Source: Cryptomeria japonica (taxonomy: Eukaryota; Streptophyta; Pinopsida; Cupressales; Cupressaceae). From it: a stretch of DNA of 64,000 nt. Location: NCBI RefSeq assembly GCF_030272615.1, contig NC_081406.1:185293770-185357769 (forward strand). The letters run 5' to 3'. The position numbers and the translations under genes were made by a program. The notes under the pieces were generated by a model, which saw only the letters and a list, made by a program, of their open reading frames with translations, made no database searches and was not told the origin of the DNA. This document shows positions 1 through 11,100 of the stretch, in pieces (the stretch's first letter is position 1; every line of letters starts with the position of its first letter).

Positions 1-377
1 TCATTTGGAGGAGGAGGTGGTGGGTTACCTCAAGGAATGTTATATTTGATGGGATCTCTACCTCTTTCCTCTTCATGACGACTTTGTCTTTCTGATGCTT
101 GTCTTAATTGGGCAAGATCAAAGTCAGAGGGGAGTTTGGCTCCTTCTTGAGCGAGTCTTAAGAAGTGAGCATCCGCATTGCTCCTGAGTATTTCATCAAA
201 CAATCTGTTAAAGAGAGGGTTATGCTGAGCCCTTTCTATTGTTGCAGGAGTGGGAGTACTTGGGTTTTCGTCATCTGCATTTCCTCCAAGTGCTTCTTGA
301 AATTCATTGAGATTTTCCTCTTCTTCTTCTTCCCTTTCTATTTCTCGTTGCCTGGACTGTGATCGGGTTTGAGCCAT
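1..377 (-). pseudogene. gag: T1 gag, N-terminal part
   Basis: The start is set at 377 because the sequence from there (MAQTRSQSRQRE...) aligns with T3 gag at 44480. An in-frame upstream Met at 482 has no counterpart in the T3 protein. The N terminus is Arg-rich, then strongly acidic (a run of Glu), then a segment LFDEILRSNADAHF shared with T3. The frame is broken by TGA at 30-32, where T3 has CGA (Arg), then continues into a proline-rich stretch up to the window edge. The capsid domain is outside the window. The protein would form the particle shell that packages element RNA. Confidence 0.85.
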
Positions 378-826
378 TTTGTTTATGAGTCTTTGTTGAA
401 GTTGAGTGAAAATGATGATGAGTTTTTGATGAAATGAGAGGTTGATGGTTGGTGAATTGTGTTGTATGTGGATCTCTAGCACTTTTAAGGTAGATGTAAC
501 CGAAATTCCTTCTTTGAATTGCTTGCTTGTTTGATAAGATTGGATGTGATAAGGTGTAGAGAAATCTGAGATGTGTTACAGATTTAACTACCTAGTAATG
601 AGAGGATTCACTCATGAACTAGTTTTAACCTGCGTAGATGTGTTTCTTAGGATGAGTTTATCCTAGATGTAGAAGCAATCTAAAAAGTGATGTGATGTGT
701 TTGATTTCAAGCAATATCTAAAAAGAGAACTTGGGACAAGAACCTCTTAATGTTTTGAGAGTTGGGACGGATTGATGATGAAGTGATGATGTATGAGAAA
801 GATGATGGATGAAAGTGTTTTCAACT
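378..826 (-). other. T1 spacer between upstream ORF and gag
   Basis: About 450 bp of leader with no ORF. It is collinear with T3 44030-44479, including the shared segment on aaaactagttcatgagtgaa. Probably untranslated leader. Confidence 0.6.
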
Positions 827-1210
827 TCAGTAAAAGCTTTGTGTTACAAATGGAATGAACTCTACCTCTTCTCTTTCAGGTGTTGGAGGTATTTCTTGAG
901 CTATGTTGTAGGTGATGCAGATGTTGGGGAAAAAGTTGGGATTAATCTTTCCTCCTTGATTTTTGTGATAACTCAGAGCTCTATATTGCATAAAAGCTCT
1001 GCGGTTCAATGATTCTGAATCAAATTTGTTTGTTTTACCTTGAAGGTATAGACGCATGCGATGTAGAAAGACTCTATGGGAGACAAAGATTTGTCGATTG
1101 ATATAGAAGAATTTCCTCCTTTTGATTAAAGCCTTTGAGCTTAATGGTCTTCTTTTCAAGTTGATATTCTGATGACACTTCTTCTTTCGCAAGATGTGAA
1201 GAATGGTCAT
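827..1210 (-). CDS. T1 conserved upstream ORF, 127-aa basic protein
   Basis: A small ORF between PBS and gag on the element's sense strand. An upstream in-frame Met lies at 1360, but similarity to T3 is tight only from the Met at 1210 (MTILHILRKKK...), so this is taken as the start. The N-terminal half is basic (clusters RKKK, KRR, IKRRK); the C terminus is acidic (PEREEVEF). I recognise no domain. Against T3 (43646-44029) I count 20 synonymous and 7 amino-acid-changing codons with no indel and no stop, the pattern of a protein under selection. Ogre/Tat elements are known to carry an extra ORF before gag, and this probably corresponds to it. Function unknown; the basic start would fit nucleic-acid binding, which is inference. 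Confidence 0.8.
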   Translation of the reverse strand: MTILHILRKKKCHQNINLKRRPLSSKALIKRRKFFYINRQIFVSHRVFLHRMRLYLQGKTNKFDSESLNRRAFMQYRALSYHKNQGGKINPNFFPNICITYNIAQEIPPTPEREEVEFIPFVTQSFY

Positions 1211-2295
1211 AAAATTTGACTCTTTGTTATTTGTACCTTGTTTTTTTTTGATGTTTTTTGGTTGTTTTGACAGATGTTTGGTTGGATGAATACTTTGTTT
1301 TTGGGATGTGATTTTCTTATTTTTCTTTGACAAGAAAACAAAGCAAGCACACAAACACAAGAATGTTGCCCCAAAGGCACAAATGAGTATGGGTCTAGAT
1401 TAACCCAATCCTTGGACTTGTATATGACCCTTCCTTTAGATGTATTTTAAGGTGTATTTCCAAAGCCTGAAGTCGGCTCAATTTGCACTTGGTCTGTAAA
1501 ATGAACACACTTCAAACACTTTTTATCCCTAAGGTCAAATGGCCAATTGTGATAAATTTAGCCCACATCTTGATATTTCTTTGACTTTGGTACTACATAC
1601 CTTATGAATCCCGTCGTGGTAGGTAAGGATGTGATATACTAAGTCTTGCACGAGCATAGAAAATAGATGATCCCTATGATGGGGGAGTCACCATTTTTAT
1701 CAAGCCACAAGTGACTTTTCAAAAAGCTATGTTTCTACTCAAGGAAATAAGTATGGTGAGTATCTTGGGAGCAAAACCATCTATGCTCTTGCACTAAATT
1801 ATATCGCAAATATCCTCAATCAATAGAACGGGTGGGCTACTATTTAAAGGTGTTTAGTCATGTTCGATGTTTTTGGACATAAGTTCATTCTGCAGTGACT
1901 CACTTAAGAGCCTTGTAACTGGTGGTGGGGCCCATTTTTCCTTTCGGCCAGTTACATTGTAGGAACAGCTATACCCAAGGCTACAACTTTCACTCACACC
2001 TGATTTCTATAGCGGCTCAAAGGATTTACCACTCGAGGTCGTTCCCAAGAGTATCGATCCCTTGGCAGGCCTCTCTTAAAAAGATAAAATTTTGAGTGTT
2101 ACTAACACTTTTCTCTTGCACCTAGGACCACGAAAGCCAAGGGAGAGGATAGTGTGTATTAGAGGTAGGACCACTCGACTGACTTTTTGCACAAGTGTGC
2201 CAAGCATGAAAAACACTTGTTCTTTTTAACCCATCATCACAATGTGATCTAACTATTTGGAGATGTTGCTCCAACAGCCATGGTGTTCTTTTTAG
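1211..2295 (-). other. T1 leader segment homologous to T3
   Basis: About 1.1 kb collinear with T3 42570-43645 in opposite orientation (for example the gatcgatacccttgg-like block near 2050 and 42810). No convincing coding capacity. Homology to T3 stops abruptly near 2295. Confidence 0.7.
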
Positions 2296-2534
2296 CCAAG
2301 ATAGCAAAATAAAGTGTTTGTTTTTATCCAAGATTGCAAGAATGATAGTTTGTTTTAATCCAAGATAGCAATGTGCAATTGTTCGTTTTAGTCCATATGG
2401 TAAGATGTGTTTGTTCTTTTTACCCAAGATTGTAGCAAAATGACAATGTGATTGTTTCGTTTAACCAATTTTGCAAGATGTGAATGTTCTTTTTAACCAA
2501 GATTGCACAATGTGATTGTTCATTTTAAACCATT
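2296..2534 (-). repeat. Degenerate tandem repeat in T1 leader, about 7 units
   Basis: Seven units of 31-41 bp on the theme CCAAGATTGCAA...TTGTTCTTTTTAA. It begins exactly where collinearity with T3 ends; T3 retains only a single trace (near 42640). A 101-aa minus-strand reading through it (2122-2427) is repeat translation and is not annotated. Confidence 0.75.
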
Positions 2535-2779
2535 TGTTGAAAAAAATGAAATTGCCTATCCAAGGATTGATCAATTTTGCCTCATTAAATGATTTAAAGA
2601 AAATATTGCAATTTGACCATCTTCAAACCCAACAAGACAATTTGTTAAAAATACGCTCCGTGATGTCCTGCACAAGATGTAAACCCAAAATTAGTCTCTA
2701 AAGTCAAAAATAGATTGATACTATCGAACAAATTAACATGTTGAGAAATATTAATCTAAAAAATTAATCTAATCACACT

Positions 2780-3000
2780 TACCAAATTTAGACTTAAAAA
2801 ATAAAAAAAAATCTAAATAAAAGAACAAAACTTAACTACCAAACTAAAATTTAAAAATTAATTAACAAACTTAAGTTTAAAAACTAATTTAAAAAAAAAA
2901 AAAAACTAACTAATTAAAAAAAAATTAAAACTAACTAAATAAAAGAAACTAATTAAAAACTAACTAATTAAAAGAAACTAATTAAAAAATATCTTTACAT
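2780..3000. repeat. AT-rich low-complexity tract
   Basis: Almost pure A/T with recurring aactaattaaaa words. It lies inside the T1 leader, with no coding potential. Confidence 0.7.
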
Positions 3001-3179
3001 ACAATTATAAAAGCTATTCTAAATCAGAAAAAGAAAGTAAAAGAAATACTCCTTTAGCTTCACCCACGTGGGCCTTGAAAGATGTTTCTATTTTTTTTCT
3101 TAATTGTTTTTTTTTTTAAAGAACCTTTTTGGTAGGATATGCCTAATAAGAATGTTTTAAAAAGTATTTTGAAACTTTT

Positions 3180-4030
3180 AAAGCAGGGGCAATTGGCAGG
3201 TATAGAGCCGTATTCTATAGTCTAACAAAAATGCCTCACAGAGATGTCAACTCGGAAAAGTAATGACTGGAGGATATTACCAAAAATGAATTTGTTGTAG
3301 AAGGCTTTCGAAACTTTCAAGTAAGATGTAAATGACAGGGGCAAAGCCAAATTCGATAGCCTTTGGACAAATATGAATGCAAAACATGGAAGCATAGATT
3401 AAGGCATGGTTTTGACAGAATGCCATTAAAGAGATGTCATTTCATAGATTGGATATGCATAAAATGGATTTGTTGGAAAGACTTTAGAAACTCTCTTACA
3501 ACCGTAAGTTGCAAATATGCACAAAATGATTTGTTGAAATGGTGTTAAAATGATTTTCTGTGCAAAGTGGTTTCTAAGTATGAAGCTCAATTCCCAGTCT
3601 CTGTGAGCAGCCGCCCTTGCCTCAAAGAGATGTCATTTCAAGGATTGCAGTGATTGTACACCATGCAGACAATAGGTTCAATGAAAAGACGTTTAGGAGC
3701 TATCAAGCAAATACAATTCGTAGGTGGAAAGTTCAAATTTGACATCTGTTGTTAGCAGCCTCACTTGCCTGTTCGACATAAAAGCCTGAAAGAGATGTCG
3801 GTCTCTTGGACTATGTGTTTGCAGGATATGTACGAAATGGATTAAAATGTTGCAATAGCCCTACAAAACGTGACGGGTCAAGATCTTGCAAAATGTAAAA
3901 GCATAAACAACAGTATAGTTCGATAACAAGCCATTAAAGAGATGTCATATCATGGATAGGATATGCATGAAATGAATTTGTTGAAAAGGTCTTTTGGAAC
4001 TGTTCAGTGTCAAAGTATACTGCGCACTAA
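3180..4030 (-). repeat. Diverged 150-195-bp tandem repeats in T1 leader
   Basis: Five copies are marked by AGAGATGTCA, with blocks starting near 3240, 3428, 3624, 3789 and 3936. Four of them are followed by a GGATATGCATAAAATGGATT-like block and all sit among otherwise diverged sequence. T3 has nothing like it. The rest of the leader (4030-4722) shows no feature I can name. Confidence 0.6.
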
Positions 4031-4722
4031 CTTGTAATTGGTGAAGCCAGTTGATGTATTTGAGATTGATTCGCTCTGCAATCCTCTTGCACACGAAGTA
4101 TGAAAATTGCCACAGATAATCAAAACACCCGGTCAATACAACATATGATCAAGCCAAAAAAAAAATGTGAATAAAAATGGTAACAATCCTCGGAGATGCA
4201 AACAGAGTCTTCCTCCCTACCTATGTTGTAAATGGAGCTTATAAACAAGGAATGGACAAGGATCGCAGCATAAAAGCACTAAATTGAACTGTTGGACCAA
4301 ATGCTTGAAACTAAAAAGATGAATGTGATCGACAGATTTAAAACTACAACTTTTGCCAGCATCCTCCACAGTTTTGTGTGAATAGTGTAGCATCAATTTT
4401 GAGCACTAATGATGGAGTAATGTTATAACTCTATTCTCGTAAACCAATCACAAGCTTATTTGAACAGTTTAAAATATGAAACATGCAACTTTATAATGTA
4501 TTCATGTGTGACTCCTCAACTTGAATCCGAATGAGAAATGAATAGAGGATTGAATTAAATACCAACCACCATTAAGTCAAAATAGTTAGAAAGATTGTTA
4601 GTTGCCATGACAAATCACAGATGCATTCATTTTACTAATAACACATCAAGAAAAAATTAGGCATACGAAAACATGAATGAGAAAGTATGATTAAAATCTC
4701 CCTCATGACGTTCTCATTATTC

Positions 4723-4742
4723 GATTCACGTTGGGTTCACCA
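4723..4742 (-). promoter_or_regulatory. T1 primer-binding site
   Basis: On the minus strand reads TGGTGAACCCAACGTGAATC directly inside the LTR end (TTACA then TT). It matches the PBS of T4 (TGGTGAACCCGACGTGAAC) with few changes, so the same tRNA primer is probably used. I have not assigned that tRNA. Confidence 0.85.
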
Positions 4743-4744
4743 AA

Positions 4745-6156
4745 TGTAACACCATAAAACGGTTATTCCAAGGGTTAGTCAAAACAACATAAAACTAAAC
4801 CATTAAAAAGCATTATCAAGAAAGATTAAGCATAGAAGCATATTAGAGATAAAAACGAATAAAGATTAAGACTTCACTCATGATGCTCCCTACGCCATTA
4901 GCTCTCCCTTGTTCCTCTCCTCTCCAAGTTCCCAAATGAGTGTAGCTCTCAGTAGCTTTTTGCACTATTTTTGGACGTCTTATGGAGATTCAAGAGTATG
5001 AAGTAAATGCTCATGAAAATGCAAACATGAACAAGCTAAGAAATGAGATATTATGTAACTAACTAAGATTAATTCTAGACCAAAGTGAATTATGCTAAAT
5101 ACTCTCTAGATTTTATTATAAGCTAGATGCATGCAAGTTTTCAGGATCTGGAGTATGAAGAAATGGGCTCTATTTATAGGAAAAATGGAGCAATGGATGG
5201 TTGAGATTGAAAGATTCAATCAAGGGTTGAGTTTGAAAGTTGGGGATCCATGTGCACAATTGGCACCAATGAAATGGTGACAAGTGTCAACATAGGGTTG
5301 GGTTGAGAAAAGAGGTTGGAGGCATTAAAGGCCTGAGAAGACCTCATGGTTATCTAAAGGCTAAGGGTCAAGTCTAAATTAAGCTTACCCACTGGATTAA
5401 GAGTTAATCCAAGGATAAACCTTTGTGCAAATGTTTAAGAGATAATCATGGTCAAAGCATTAATGGCCTGATGAGACCTTTGGGTTGGATAGAGGTTGAG
5501 TCAAAACAAATGTTTTAACCATGTGGGAGGGTTTGAGTTAACCATTAATGGTTATTGGAGACTTTGGGGATTAAGTGGTTGAAGGTTGAAAGCCTTCAAT
5601 GGTTATCAAAGACTTTGAGCCATTTAGTGGTTGAAGACTTGAAGCCTTTAATGGTTATCAAAGACTTTGAGGTTTTGAGAAGTGACTTTCCTTTGCTTAG
5701 GGATGTGACAAAGTTTAGAGGATGGATTAGGCTAATTAGGAAGGGGTTAGAAGAATCTAGAAGGGGATTAGATTTTGCAAGTGGATTTGGTGGGTGAGGG
5801 AAAATAGGATTTTATTAAAATAAAAATTCATTTATTCCAATAAATGTGTGCAAGTTGCATTTGTAGGAAAATGCAAGTGGGGTGGGGGATAATGATTTAA
5901 ATAAATGTTTTATTTAATTTATTTAAAAGAGGAAAAGGGGATTCTAATTAAATAAATAGATTTTATTTATTTAATTGATTTGAATTTGGTTTAATGAATT
6001 AATTAAAATAAATTGAATAATTTATTTAATTAATAGGAGAATGTTTGGAGATGAATTAATTAAATATTTATTTAATTAACTGATGGCTAGTGGATTTTTA
6101 ATCAAATAAATAGCGAATATTTATTTAATTAAGCTCGACAGATTTATGTGACTACA
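4745..6156 (-). repeat. T1 5' LTR, 1412 bp
   Basis: On the minus strand runs TGTAGTCACA...GGTGTTACA. It is homologous to the T3 LTR over most of its length, including the TATA region (TATTTATA on the plus strand at 5171-5178, i.e. TATAAATA on the sense strand). Its 3' end is followed by the PBS. The 5' end touches C1 directly. Confidence 0.9.
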
Positions 6157-6590
6157 AATATTCATTTTGGATATTATTACACTTACTTAAGTTAACTTAG
6201 GATAATGCATCTCATCGTAATTTGGAATTGAGACGCTTAGGGAAGTGTGCACTTAGGGATAGAGCTTGTAGGAGAAATTCCACATTTTGTGGTCTTATTT
6301 TGCTGTTACACTCCACATTCGATGGGTCATCCACCTCTTGTGGAATATTATATTATTTCTCCTACCTACCCTTAGTATTTCTTACCTAACCTTGTTTCTC
6401 ATTGAGCCACATGTCATATTTGTGTGCTCATACATCCATATGGCCATGCCTATATAAGCAGGCCTCTATTCATTGTATTGGTTAATCCAGTTGATCATTT
6501 TGTATATTTATGAGAATACAGTTTGTTCTTGTCATTCTATTGTCTCTTTTATGCTTTTCATTGTGCCCTTGATCTTGGCAAAATACAACA
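6157..6590 (+). repeat. C1 5' LTR, missing its first 14 bp
   Basis: Matches the 448-bp 3' LTR from base 15 onward; the missing start is TGTTGGTGTAAATA. It ends AAATACAACA before the PBS. TATA box TATATAAG at 6451. Confidence 0.92.
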
Positions 6591-6602
6591 TGGTATCAAA
6601 GC
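6591..6602 (+). promoter_or_regulatory. C1 primer-binding site
   Basis: TGGTATCAAAGC directly after the LTR. This is the initiator-tRNA-Met type site usual for plant copia elements (TGGTATCAGAGC) with one change. Confidence 0.9.
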
Positions 6603-8129
6603 TATTGGGGCTTCGTTGATTAGTTTTTGGAGACATCGTGGAAGGCTTTTACTTTCGGATTTGGGGATCTTCATTTTTTGGGGGCATCATACAGCGATTT
6701 GGACATCATCGTTGAATCTGGGAGGCCATTTCCATAAATTTCGACTATAAAGTCGACCTATTTTGGTGAGAAATTTTTTTTTCCCATTTTGGCTAAGTCG
6801 TACAGATTTCGAAAATTTTTTTCTTTTTAAAAAAAAAATTATTTTTTTCAAAAAGAAGATTTCAGAAAAAAAATAATTAAAGAAAAAAGGAGTTTCTTTT
6901 GGGGGTCCGCAAACCCCCCCGTACCCTTTTTGCCCGCAGGTGTTGCAGGCGCTGCCGTACCCTTCTGCAGGTCCCACCGCTGCCGCTACTGTGCTTCGTT
7001 CGCTGGCTGCACCGAACACCGTGCCACTACCGACCACGCTGAGATCTACCACTGCCCGCTCTGAACGCATCGCCGACGCCTCCACCGCCCACTGGCTCCG
7101 ACAGCTCCCGACGCCTCCCCCGCTTCCCGGCCGCAGCTCCCAACGACTGTCACCGCCGCACCAAGATCCACCACCGCCGGTCCTTGGCTCCCGGCCCATC
7201 GGGATCTCCCATCTCCGGCAGCACATTCTCCGTCGGTGACCACGAAACCCAAGTGGCAACTGCGTCCGCCACGTGGCAGGCAGCCACTGGCCCGCGAGAA
7301 AATAGTCCAACTTTCCACCACGTCAGATCCGTACAATCCATACTGCACAGTCACAGAGCCATGCAGACGTCCGTACAGTGCCACGTCATCCGTACGGTCT
7401 ACACAGTCACCTGTACAATCAGCAGTTCGTACAGTATGGATGCCTAGTCAGTAGGGAGGCGAAGTTTTTGTGATGTTCTTACGACCGTCAAATTTAACAT
7501 AGTGACTTGTTGGCGTCAGCACCACATCAGCACTTTTTGAAAAAATTTTGACCCCTCTCCATTGGGCTTTTCAGTTTTGCAGTCCAACTTTGGAAGGCCA
7601 TATCTTGCTCATTTTTTCTCCTTTTTTGGTGCAATTTTTTTTTAAATGGGCTTAAATTTCATGATCTTCGCAGTGGTGTGGTTATTTTTTGATTTTGGTG
7701 AATAGGTTTTTTGAAATTTTTGGATTCTCTCAACTGTACCTATCCAATCCTCAATTCTGCAACTTCAAAGGCCTCGTTTGAACTCATACGACCTCCTTTT
7801 TAGGTGCCCTTTTTTTTGAAAATGCTTATTTTTTTGTCTACTTTCAGAATCTATGATCAGATTTTAGAGATTTTGAGTGAAAATTGTACTTTCAGATATT
7901 GGTCTTATTTGGCCTATTAGGTACTTGTAAATTGCTTGGATCTTAGTTAGATCTCTTGCATTATCAGTTTGAGACTCTTTTGGCCTTATTGAGGCAGTTG
8001 TAAAATTGTAAATTAGAAGTCCACTTTGCCATTTTTTGCAAGTGGCCCATTGTATACGCACTACTTATAAAGTGCCAAATCATCACATTTGGGGGGGGTT
8101 CTTTGATTGAGTGAATTTGGGGGGGTGTC
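6603..8129 (+). other. C1 long leader with GC-rich island at 6905-7450
   Basis: Copia leaders are usually short, whereas this one is 1.5 kb. Its first part is T-rich; 6905-7450 is strongly GC- and CpG-rich, unlike its surroundings. The island reads open on both strands (for example 99 aa forward, 207 aa reverse, rich in Pro, Ala, Gly and Arg), as GC-rich DNA often does, so I do not call a gene. CGTAC recurs at 7330, 7372, 7391 and 7428. From 7450 to 8129 it is ordinary AT-rich leader. Confidence 0.6.
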
Positions 8130-8174
8130 TTGTGTGATTGTGCCTCTCTTTGTGCTCTTTCCATTCTTGTTGCA

Positions 8175-11100
8175 ATGAGTCCTAATAAGTTTCCACCATT
8201 AACTCCACATAATTATGCATCATGGAAAATTAAAGTATGGAGTAAACTAATGGAAAAGGGTCTCACACACTACATAGATGGAACAATAACATCACCACCT
8301 GATCCTAAGGCTGATCCAAATGCTCAATTAGAATGGCTCACAAAGAATTGCATGGCTCTTGGAACCTTACGCGAGTATGTATCAGATGACCTCATTTTCC
8401 ACATTGAGAAGTGTAAAACAATTAAAGAGGCTTGGGATATGTTTCAAAAATTATATGGACAAGTTGATGAAATCAGAGGCTATCAGATTGATAATGAGCT
8501 CACCAACTTAGATCCCAAGAATTTTGATACAATCCAAGATTATGTAACCAAAGCAAATGAGCTAAGAGCAAAGCTAAAGGATTGTGGAATTGACAAGAAG
8601 GATGCTCAATTGATATTCAACTTGTTGGACAAGCTTGCACCAGAATATGTAGCATTTGTATCTAGCTTCCAAACTCATCATTTGACAGTGGGGAGTTCTT
8701 ATGTTATGCCTTCTTTTGATGCTTTCATAGAAATGTTGATATTGGAACAATCTAATTTGTTGAACATGGGGTTTCTCAAGTCTTCAAAGTCCAAGGCTTT
8801 GGTAGCAAATCAAGGAAATCAAGGAAGTCAAGGCAAAGATTCCAACAAGAAGAAGAAGCAATCCAAGTCTAAACCACACCAGGAAAAAGGACAATCATCC
8901 TCTCCATCACAAGGCGATTTTTCATCCTCTTCCAAGAAGGGGACACCACCTAAGAAGGATAAACCAACTTGTGCATATTGCAAAAAGTATGGTCATGATG
9001 AGCATCGATGCCACGCAAAGCAGGTTGATGAGTTAACCAATCTTCTCAAGAAAAACAACATCAACTTGCCATCCGCCTACACAAAGAAGGATTCAACTCC
9101 TTCCTCTTCCTCACAATCTAAGGGAAAAGGGCAAGCATTTGTGGCTACAAAAGGTTCTTCACAGCAATGGATACTTGACTCAGGTGCCTCATATCACATG
9201 GGTTCTACACAGGAGCAGTTTTCTTCATTGGAGCCGTCCAAGGTACCACACATTTACATAGGTGATGACACACAAGTAGAGGTTGAAGGGAAAGGTTCAG
9301 TTGACATGGATGATGGAACATTTGAGAATGTTCTCTATGTTCCTAACTTGTCTACCAACCTTCTCTCCATCTACCAAATCACTCACTATGGAAATGAGAA
9401 AAAGGTTGAGTTTACACCAGATTCAGTTGTGGTAAAGGAACTTGATGATGATGCCTTGGTAGTAGTGGGACAAGTCAATGACAACTCAAGGCTTTATTCA
9501 TTCTCCCACTTTGTGCCAAGTTCACCTTCTAGAGCCTTGCTTACTCATTCAAATTTAGAAAGTAAGCTATGGCATGAGCGGTTTGGTCACCTCAACTACC
9601 ACTATCTTCAGTAGCTAAGCACTAAAGACATGGTCATAGGTCTACCTCGAATCAGTTTTTCAGAGGGTGTATGTTTAGGTTGTTCCATGGGCAAGCATCC
9701 CGAAGAGAAGTTTGATAAAGAGAAAACTTGGAGAGCTTTGGAAGTTCTTCAACTTGTTCACAGTGATGTAGCAGGTCCATTTCCAGCACCTTCATTCAGT
9801 AAGGCCCGCTATGTTCTTACCTTCATTGATGACTACTCCCACTTCACTTGGGTCTACTTTCTCATTCATAAGAGTGAAGTATTTGATAGATTTCAGGACT
9901 TCAAGACTCGTGTGGAGAAGCAATCAGGGAAAGTGGTCAAGATTCTTCGCACAGATAATGGAAGAGAATATGTGAACAAAAGACTTGAGGATTTTTGTAC
10001 ATTTGAGGGGATTGATCTTCAACATTCTATTGCATACACTCCACAGTAGAATGGGGTTACAGAATGCAAGAATCAAACTCTCAAAGAAATGGCTCGTTGT
10101 ATGATACATGCACATTCTCTTGATCCCGCCTTTTGGGCAAAGGCTATTAGTTGTGCCACACACATCCAGAATCGGGTTCCTCACAAAGCTTTGCAAGGTA
10201 TTACTCCTTTTGAAGTTTGGGCTGGTAGGAAATCGATTGTGAGACATTTCAAAGTCTTTGGGTGTCCAGCATGGGCTTGCATACCTCCACAGAAATGCAA
10301 GGCATTGGAACCTCAGAGTCGACCTTGCATATTTGTTGGATATCCTAAGGGTGTTAAGGCATACGGATTGATGGATCTAGAGACACATGAGGTATTCATT
10401 GAGAGGAGTGTTCACTTTGAGGAAAGCTCTCCTAGCTTAGGCTCTCTACTCCTCCACCTTCCTCCATTGTGGATAGTGATGTTAGTGATTCTGATGATGA
10501 GACTACCTCAACTCCAACTCGTAGGGTTCCACCTCTGCAGGGTCCACTTGCAGTTGAGGAGCCTTGTTCTCCCCCTCTACCTAGACCTCATTGGGCTCGA
10601 TAGACACTTGAGTCCACGAGTTCTCTTGTTGGGGATCCTTCGGATACACGGAGAACTCAATCACAACATTAGGATCTTCCACATGCATTCATTGCTACCA
10701 CTTTCGATCCACAGACATTTAGGGAAGCATCAGGGGTTCTTGAGTGGGACCAAGCTATGGAGGAAGAGTATAGTTCCTTGATGAGAAACAACACATGGGA
10801 TCTAGTCCATCTCCCTAAGGGGAGAAAGATGGTTTGATGTAAGTGGATCTATCGGACCAAGTTTGTAGCGAATGGTAGTGTGGATAAGTATAAGGCTCAG
10901 CTTGTTGCAAAAGGTTTCTCGCAGGTTGCAGGTGTTGACTATACTGAGATCTTTGCACCTGTAACCAAGATGAACTCCATTCATTTGACACTTTCTATTG
11001 CTGTAGCTCATGGTTGGGCTGTACATTAGATGGATGTGAAGAGTTCTTTTCTTCATGGTGATCTTGATGAGGAGATTTATATGGAGCAGCCACAGAGTTT

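Larger units (their letters stand above)
1..6156 (-). mobile_element. T1: Ty3/gypsy Tat-type element, 5' part (minus)
   Basis: Reading leftward on the minus strand it shows a 5' LTR (4745-6156), PBS, a 4.4-kb leader, a small upstream ORF and the start of gag, then leaves the window. LTR, small ORF and gag are closely related to T3, so the two belong to one family. The LTR end TGTAGTCACA abuts C1 at a point 14 bp inside C1's LTR, showing that T1 inserted into the C1 5' LTR. Its gag carries an in-frame TGA at 30-32 where T3 has CGA. Confidence 0.9.

Noticed and set aside
4723-4742. PBS sequences as tRNA gene fragments
   Set aside because: Only 12-20 bp match; no tRNA body around them, and each directly adjoins an LTR end.
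6687-7310. 207-aa minus-strand and 99-aa plus-strand open readings as genes
   Set aside because: They overlap each other in a GC-rich island where stops are rare; no domain; both lie in the C1 leader.
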